A DNA stretch of 64,000 nucleotides from Monoplex corrugatus (lineage: Eukaryota > Mollusca > Gastropoda > Littorinimorpha > Ranellidae), in the NCBI GenBank assembly GCA_030674185.1, contig JAPXFY010000026.1, forward strand, positions 51,178,746 through 51,242,745, in the 5' to 3' direction. This document shows positions 51,101 to 60,100 of this stretch, piece after piece (position 1 is the first letter of the stretch; each line of letters opens with the position of its first letter). The notes beneath the pieces are model-generated. The model did not search any database. It saw only the letters and a program-made list of their open reading frames with translations, and was not told where the DNA came from. Made by a program: the position numbers and the translations under genes.

Positions 51101-54100
51101 TCCCTTATTGGTGTGGGACATCTCACTTACTGCTGTGGGACATCTTTACTGCTTTGGGACATATCCCTTACTACAGTGGGACATTTCTACTGATGTGGGA
51201 CACCCTTACTCCTGTGGGACATCTCCCTTACTGCTGTGAACATCTCCCCTATTGCTGTGGGACATCTCCCTTACTGCTGTGGGACATCTCCCTTACTGCT
51301 GTGAAACATCTCCCCTACTGCTGTGGGACATCTCCCTTACTGCTCTGGGACATCTCTACTGTTGTGGGACATCTTCCTTACTGATATGGGACATCTCCCT
51401 TACCACTGTGGGACATCTCCCCTCTGCTGTGGGACATCTCCCTTACTGCCATGAGACATCTCTCTTACTGATATGGGACACCTCCTTTAATGATATGGGA
51501 CATCTCCCTTACTGTCGTGAGACATCTCCCTTACTACTGTGGACATGTCCCTTACTGCTGTGAAACATCTCCCCTACTGCTGTGGGACATCTCCCTTACT
51601 GCTGTGGGACATCTCCCTTACTGCTGTGAAACATCTCCCTACTGCTGTGGGACATCTCCTTACTGCTCTGGGACATCTCTACTGTTGTGGGACATCTTCC
51701 TTACTGATATGGGACATCTCCCTTACCGCTGTGGGACATCTCCCCTCCTGCTGTGGGACATCTCCCTTACTGCCATGAGACATCTCTCTTACTGATATGG
51801 GACACCTCCTTTAATGATATGGGACATCTCCCTTACTGTCGTGAGACATCTCCCTTACTACTGTGGGACATGTCCCTTACTGCTGTGGGAATCCCCCTCC
51901 TGCTGTGGGACATCTCCCTTACTGCTGTGGGACATCTCCCTTAATGCTGAGGGACATCTCCCTTACTGCTGCGGAACACCTCCCTTACTGCTGAGGACAT
52001 CTCCCTTACTGCAGTGGGACATCTCCCTTACTGCTGTGGGCCATCTCCCTTACTGCAGTGGGACATCTCCCTTATTGCTGTGGGGCATCTCCCTTACTGC
52101 TGTGAGACATTTCCCTTACTGCTGTGGGACATTTCCCTTACTGCTGTGGGACATTTCCTATACTGCTGTGGGCCATCTCCCTTACTGCAGTGGGACATCT
52201 CCCTTATTGCTGTGGGACATCTCCCTTACTGCTGTGAGACATTTCCCTAACTGCTGTGGGACATTTCCCTTACTGCTGTGGGACATCTTCCTTACTGCTG
52301 TGGGACATCTCCCTTATTGCGGAGGGCCATCTCCCTTACTGCTGTGGGACATCTCCCTTACTGCTGTGGGACATCTCGCCTACTGCTGTGGGACATCTCC
52401 CTTACTGCTGTGAGATATCTCCCTTACTGCTGTGGGACATCTCCCTTACTGCTGTGGGACATCTCACCTACTGCTGTGGGACATCTCCCTTACTGCTGTG
52501 AGACATCTCCCTTACTGCTGTGGGGCATCTCCTATACTGCTGTGGGCCATATCCCTTACTGCTGTGAGACATTTCCCTAACTGCTGTGGGACATTTCCCT
52601 TACTGCTGTGGGACATCTCCTATACTGCTGTGGGACATCTCCCTTAGTGCTGTGGGACATCTCCCTTATTGCTGAGGGCCATCTCCCTTACTGCTGTGGG
52701 ACATCTCACCTACTGCTGTGGGACATCTCCTTTACTGATGTGAGACATCTCCCTTACTGCTGTGGGACATCCCCCTTACTGCTGTGGGACATCTCACCTA
52801 CTGCTGTGGGACATCTCCCTTACTGCTGTGGGACATCTCCCTTACTGCTGTGGGACATCTCCCTTACTGCTGTGGGACATCTCCCTTACTGCTGTGGGAC
52901 ATCCCCCTTACTGCTGTGGGACATCTCACCTACTGCTGTGGGACATCTCCCTTACTGCTGTGGGACATCTCCCTTACTGCTGTGGGACATCTCTACTGAT
53001 ATGGGTCATCTCCCTTACTGCTGTGGAACATCTCTACTGATTTGGGACATCTCCCTTACTGCTGTGGGACATCCCCCCTACTGCTGTGGGGCATCTCCCT
53101 TACTGCCATGAGACATCTCCCTTACTGATATGGGAAATCTCTACTGATATGGGTCATCTCCCTTACTGCTGTGGGACATCTCTACTGATATGGGTCATCT
53201 CCTTACTGCTGTGGATCATCTCTACTGATATGGGAACATCTCCCTTACTACTGTGGGACATCTCCCTTACTGCTGTGGTACATCTCTACTGATATGGGTC
53301 ATCTCCCTTACTGCTGTGGATCATCTCTACTGATATGGGTCATCTCCCTTACTGCTGTGGATCATCTCTACTGATATGGGTCATCTCCCTTACTGCTGTG
53401 GTACATCTCTACTGATATGGGTCATCTCCCTTACTGCTGTGGTACATCTCTACTGATATGGGTCATCTCCCTTACTGCTGTGGTACATCTCTACTGATAT
53501 GGGTCATCTCCCTTACTGCTGTGGTACATCTCTACTGATATGGGTCATCTCCCTTACTGCTGTGGTACATCTCTACTGATATGGGACATCTCCCTTACTG
53601 CTGTGGATCATCTCTACTGATATGGGTCATCTCCCTTACTGCTGTGGATCATCTCTACTGATATGGGACATCTCCCTTACTGCTGTGGTACATCTCTACT
53701 GATATGGGTCATCTCCCTTACTGCTGTGGTACATCTCTACTGATATGGGTCATCTCCCTTACTGCTGTGGATCATCTCTACTGATATGGGACATCTGCCT
53801 TACTGCTGTGGGACATCTCCCTTACTGATGTGGGACATCTCCCTTACTGATGTGGGACATCTCCCTTACTGCTGTGGGACATCTCCCTTACTGATGTGGG
53901 ACATCTCCCTTACTGATGTGGGACATCTCCCTTACTGCTGTGGACATCTCCTTACTGATGTGGGACATATCTACTGATTTGGGACATCTCCCGTACCGAT
54001 ATAGGACATCTCCCTTACTACTGTGGGACATCTCCCTTACTGCTGTGGGACATCTCTACTGATATGGGTCATCTCCCTTACTGCTGTGGATCATCTCTAC

Positions 54101-57100
54101 TGATATGGGACATCTCCCTTACATCTCCCTTACTGCTGTGGGACATCTCTACTGATATGGGACATCTCCCTTACTGCTGTGGGACATCTCTACTGATATG
54201 GGACATCTCCCTTACTGCCGTGAGACACATCGCCCTTACTGCTGTGGGACATCTCCTTACTGCTGTGGGACATCTCCTTACTGATATGGGCCATCTCCTT
54301 ACTGTTGTGGGACATCTCCCTTATTGATATGGGACATCTCCTTACTGCTGCGGGACATCGCTACTGCTGTGGGGCATCTACCTTACTGCTGTGGGATGTG
54401 GGACATCTCTCTTACTGCTGTGATCTCTCTTACTGCTGTGGGACGTCTCTCTTACTCCTGTGGGACTCTCCTTTATTGCTGTAGACATCTCCTTTACTGC
54501 TGTGGGACATCTGTCTTATTGCTGTGGGACATCTCCTTTACTGCTGTGGGACATCTGTCTTATTGCTGTGGGACATCTCCTTTACTGCTGTGGGACATCT
54601 CCCTTACTGATGTGAGACATTTCCCTTACTGATGTGGGACATCTCCCTTACTGCTGAGACATCTCCCTTACTGCTGTGGGACATCTCCCTTACTACTGTG
54701 GGACATCTCCCTTACTGATGTGGGACATCTCTACTGATGTGGGACATCTCCCTTACCGATATAGGACATCTCCCTTACTACTGTGGGACATCTCCCTTAC
54801 TGCTGTGGGAATCTCTACTGATGTGGGACATCTCCCTTACGAATATGGGACATTGCCGTTACTGCTGTGGGATATCTCCCTTACTGCTGTGGGACGTGGG
54901 ACATTTCTCTTACTGCTGTGGGACATTTCCTTTTTAGGTACTAAGCAGCAGCTATCATTGCTGAGCACGCTATGGGCCCACTGAAAAGACTGTTACCACA
55001 GTCTTAACCCTATAACTCCCACACCATATCCACTAGCTGCAAAAAAATTAACCCTTCGACTTCCTCGCAATATTCTTGAGCTTCCAAGTCAAAGTTCTGG
55101 CAAAGCAGGATGCTGGTGGACGGGGTGCAGAAGTCAACGGGTTAACTTTGTCCACTTTACCAACACATTCACTGAGCGTCCAGTTTAAATCTAATGATCA
55201 ACACCACAGATGTCTTGTTACTTCTCGAGCCCAGCTGATACCTCAATATTTCTATGAAAGTAAGTGTGGAGTAGAGCAGTGTTACATAGTCTCAATTCAA
55301 AACGAACCTTTACAGCATCATCACTGTCATCTCCATCATCAACATCATAGCACTGTGAAATATGGTATCTGACACTGTGACCCTTTATGCCCTGTACCGT
55401 TATGATGACCTCAGTTCTGGTGGGTGTGGAGGTGTGTTGCTGTTCACAGTCTGTCATGATGCACTAAGCATTCTGATGGAGTCAACTTGGGGTTTCAAGA
55501 CCATGCCAGCACACAGAGTTTTGCGCATGCTCAAGGGGTCTACTAGATAACAGATGGCAGATTGGATGGAGTACAACCAGTACAACACAACACAGTACAT
55601 GGAGCACAGCCCAACACAGCACACATAACAAAGCATACACAACACAGCACAACAAATTTAACAAAGCTCACACAGCACAACAACTTTAACAAAGCCCACA
55701 CAGCACAACTTTAACAAAGCCCACACAGCACAACTTTAACAAAGCCCACACAGCACAACTGTAACAAAGCCCACACAGCACAACTTTAACAAAGCCCACA
55801 CAGCACAACTTTAACAAAGCCCACACAGCACAACTTTAACAAAGCCCACATAGCACAACTTTAACAAAGCCCACACAGCACAACAACTTTAACAAAGCTC
55901 ACACAGCACAACTTTAACAAAGCCCACACAGCACAACAACTTTAACAAAGCCCACAGCACAACAACTTTAACAAAGCCCACACAGCACAACAAATTTAAC
56001 AAAGCCCACACAGCACAGCAAATTTAACAAAGCCCACACAGCACAACTTTAACAAAGCCCACACAGAACAGCTTTTAACAAGCCCACACAGCACAACAAA
56101 TTTAACAAAGCCCACACAGCACACCAAATTTAACAAAGCCCACACAGCACAACAAATTTAACAAAGCCCACACAGCACAACAAATTTAACAAAGCCCACA
56201 CAGCACAACAAATTTAACAAAGCCCACACAGCACAACAACTTTAACAAAGCCCACACAGCACAACTTTAACAAAGCCCACACAGCACAACAACTATAACA
56301 AAGTACACACAGCACAACAAATAACAAAGACACACAGCACAACAACCAACTAACACAACACACACAGCAAACATAACAAACCACACAGACAAACCAACAT
56401 AACAAAGTACACAACAGCACAACACAACATAACAAAACACCACACACACAACACACAGCAACAACAACAAACACAGACACACACAAACACAACAAACAAC
56501 ACAGCACAACCAACAAACAAATAACACAAGACACAACAACACACAAACAACAAACAACACACAACACAACAAATCCACACACAAAACAAACTAACAAAGC
56601 ACACACAAACAAAACACAACACACACACAAACAACTAACAAAGTACACACAGCACACAACAAATCCACACACAGCACAACAAAACAACAAAAGTACACAC
56701 AGACAACAAAATCCCACACAGCACAACCAACAAACAAAGTACACACAGCACAACACACATAACAAAGCAACACACAAGCACAACACAAAACAAATACCAA
56801 CAGACAACACAAAAACAAAGTACAACACAGACACAACAAAACCCACACAGCACACAAAACAAATAACACAGCACACAAAACACACACACAACAAAACAAC
56901 ACACACAACACAACAACAAGCAACAACAACATTAACAAACACACAAAACACACACAACACAACTAACAAAGTACAACAAACAGCACAACAAACCCAACAC
57001 AACACAACAAACACAAAAAAGACAACACACAACAAACTTAACAAAGACACACAAACAAAAACAACAACACACAACAACAAAACCACACAACAACCAACAA

Positions 57101-60100
57101 CAACACAAACACAAAGACACACAACAAAACACACACAACAACTTAACAAAGACACACAGAAACAAATCACACACACAAACAAACTTAACAAAGACCACAC
57201 AAAACAGCACAGCACAACAAACTTAACAAAGACCACACAAAACAGACAACACAACAAACTTAACAAGACCACACAAAACAGCACACACAACAAACTTAAC
57301 AAAGACCACACAAAACAGCACAGCACAACAAACTTAACAAAGACCACACAAAACAGACAACACAACAAACTACAAAGACCACACAAAACAGCACAACACA
57401 ACAAACTTAAAAGACACACAAACACACGCACAACACACAAACTAACAAAAGAAACACAAAAACAGCAAGACCACACAAACTGAACAAAGACCACACAAAA
57501 CAGCACAGCACAACAAACTTAACAAAGACCACACAAAACAGCACAACACAACAAACTAACAAAGACCACACAAAACAGCACAGCACAACAAACAAGACCA
57601 CACAAAACAGCACAGACAACAACTTACAAACAAGACCACACAAAACAGCACAGCACAAAAACTTAACAAAGACCACACAAAACAGCACAGCGCAACAAAG
57701 ACCACACAAAACAGCACAGCACAACAAACTTAACAAAGACCACACAAAACAGTACAGCGCAACAAAGACCACACAAAACAGCACAGCACAACAAACTTAA
57801 AAGACCACACAAAACAGCACAACACAACAAAAGACCACACAAACAGCACAGCACAACAAACTTAACAAAGACACACAAAACAGCACAGCACAACAAATTT
57901 AACAAAGACCACACAAACAGCACAGCACAACAAATTAAGACTACACAAAACAGCACAGCACAACAAACTTAACAAAGACCACACAAAAAACACAGCACAA
58001 CAAACTTAACAAAGACCACACAAAACAGCACAACACAACTACAAAGACCACACAAAACAGCACAACACAACAAACTTAACAAAGACCACACAAAACGCAC
58101 AGCACAACAAACTTAACAAAGACCACACAAAACAGCACAGCACAACAAACTTAAAGACACACAAAACAGCACAGCACAACAAACTTAACAAAGACCACAC
58201 AAAACAGAACAACACAACAAACTTAACAAAGACCACACAAAACAGCACAACACAACAAACTTAACAAAGACCACACAAAACAGCACAGCACAACAAACTT
58301 AACAAAGACCACACAAAACAGCAAACAACAAACTTAACAAAGACCACACAAAACAGAACAACACAACAAACTTAACAAAGAACCACACACAACACAACAA
58401 ACTTAACAAAGACCACACAAAACAGCACAACAAACTTAACAAAGACCACACAAAACAGCACAACACAACAAACTGACACAAAGACCACACAAAATAGTGC
58501 AGCACAACAAAGACCACACAAAACAGCACAACACAACAAACTGACACAAAGACCACACAAAATAGTGCAGCACAACAAAGACCACACAAAACAGCACAAC
58601 ACAACAAACTGACACAAAGACCACACAAAATAGTGCAGCACAACAAAGACCACACAAAACAGCTCAACAAACTTAACAAAGACCACACAAAATAGTGCAG
58701 CACAACAAAGACTACACAAAACAGCACAGCACAACTTTACAAAGACTACACAAAAAAGCACGACACAACAAACTGAAACAAAGACCACACAAAATAGTGC
58801 AGCACAACAAAGACCACACAAAACAGCACAGCACAACTTTACAAAGACTACACAAAAAAGCACGACACAACAAACTGAAACAAAGACCACACAAAATAGT
58901 GCAGCACAACAAAGACGACACAAAACAGCACGACAAACTTAACAAAGACTACAAAAAACAGCACAGCACAACAAAGACCACACAACACAGCATAATAAAC
59001 ATAACAAAGACTGCACAAAACAGCACAGCACAACAAAGAGCACACAGCACAGCACAATAGACACAACAAAGACCACACAAAACAGCACAACACAACACAA
59101 CAAACACAGGACATACAACACATCAAAAACAATACAACACAACACAGCACGGTACAACAGTACAACACAACACAACATACAGAACAACACAACAAAACAG
59201 CACAATAAACACAGCACAATACAATATACAAAACAGCACAACACAACGCAAAACATGCTACAAACTGACACAAGTCAATGTCAGACAGGTACCTGTGAGA
59301 GGTTCAGCACACAACAGTTGAGAGTGTTGGTCATGTCACTGAACACCGGGATTCCGTTCCTCTCTATCAGATCTATCAACACCTTCCGCCCCCGACGCAG
59401 GTCCTCCCGCTCTCTGTAATCAATCAAATCAATCAATCAATCAATCAATCAATCAGTCAGTCAGTCAGTCAATCAGTCAGCCAGTTAGTCGGTCAGTCAA
59501 TCAGTTAAAGCCTTCCACTCTCTGTTTTCAATCAACTGATTGATCAATGAAGCAGTTAATGAATCAGTCAGTGGCCCCGTTAACTCACTGGTAAAAATGC
59601 CATGTTGATAATGTAGAGTTAAGTGTTCAACCCTCAAGTAATCCAAAAGTTTGTTTTTTTTTATTTCATTTTCTTCTCCTTTTTCTTTCCTAACTGGCCC
59701 ATAAGCTCAACTGGTTGTGATCAGACCCTCTGGCAGGCCAGAATTCCGTTTTCAGAGGGTTGGCCAATTCTTGTAACAGAACCGCTGACCAGGTGCTCAT
59801 GTCTCGACTTCGAACCGAGCCTTCAATACAAAAACTTGCTGTTCGCTGTCTGTCTTGATGCACTAAGCATTGTGGTGGTGTCAACTTGAGGTTTCATGAC
59901 CTTGCCAGCACATAGTTTCCTTCAAACTCAAGGGATCTGCAACGTAACATGGCAGATTGGATGGAGCACATCTGCACTACAAAAACTTGCTGTTTGCTGT
60001 CTGTCTTGATGCACTAAGCATTCTGGTGGTGTCAACTTGAGGTTTCATGACCTTGCCAGCACATAGTTTTGCTCAAACTCAAGGGATCTGCAAAGTAATA

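Noticed and set aside
51091..53111. Several plus-strand frames of 80-200 codons
   Set aside because: 22-bp array; frames shift every unit, and the same peptide (SLLLWDISLTAVGHLPYCCG) recurs in all three frames.
56214..57506. Open frame of 430 codons on the minus strand, C/V/F/L-rich
   Set aside because: It is the reverse strand of an A/C-only tandem array, which cannot form stop codons often. Composition is periodic, without a domain, and it lies inside an intron.
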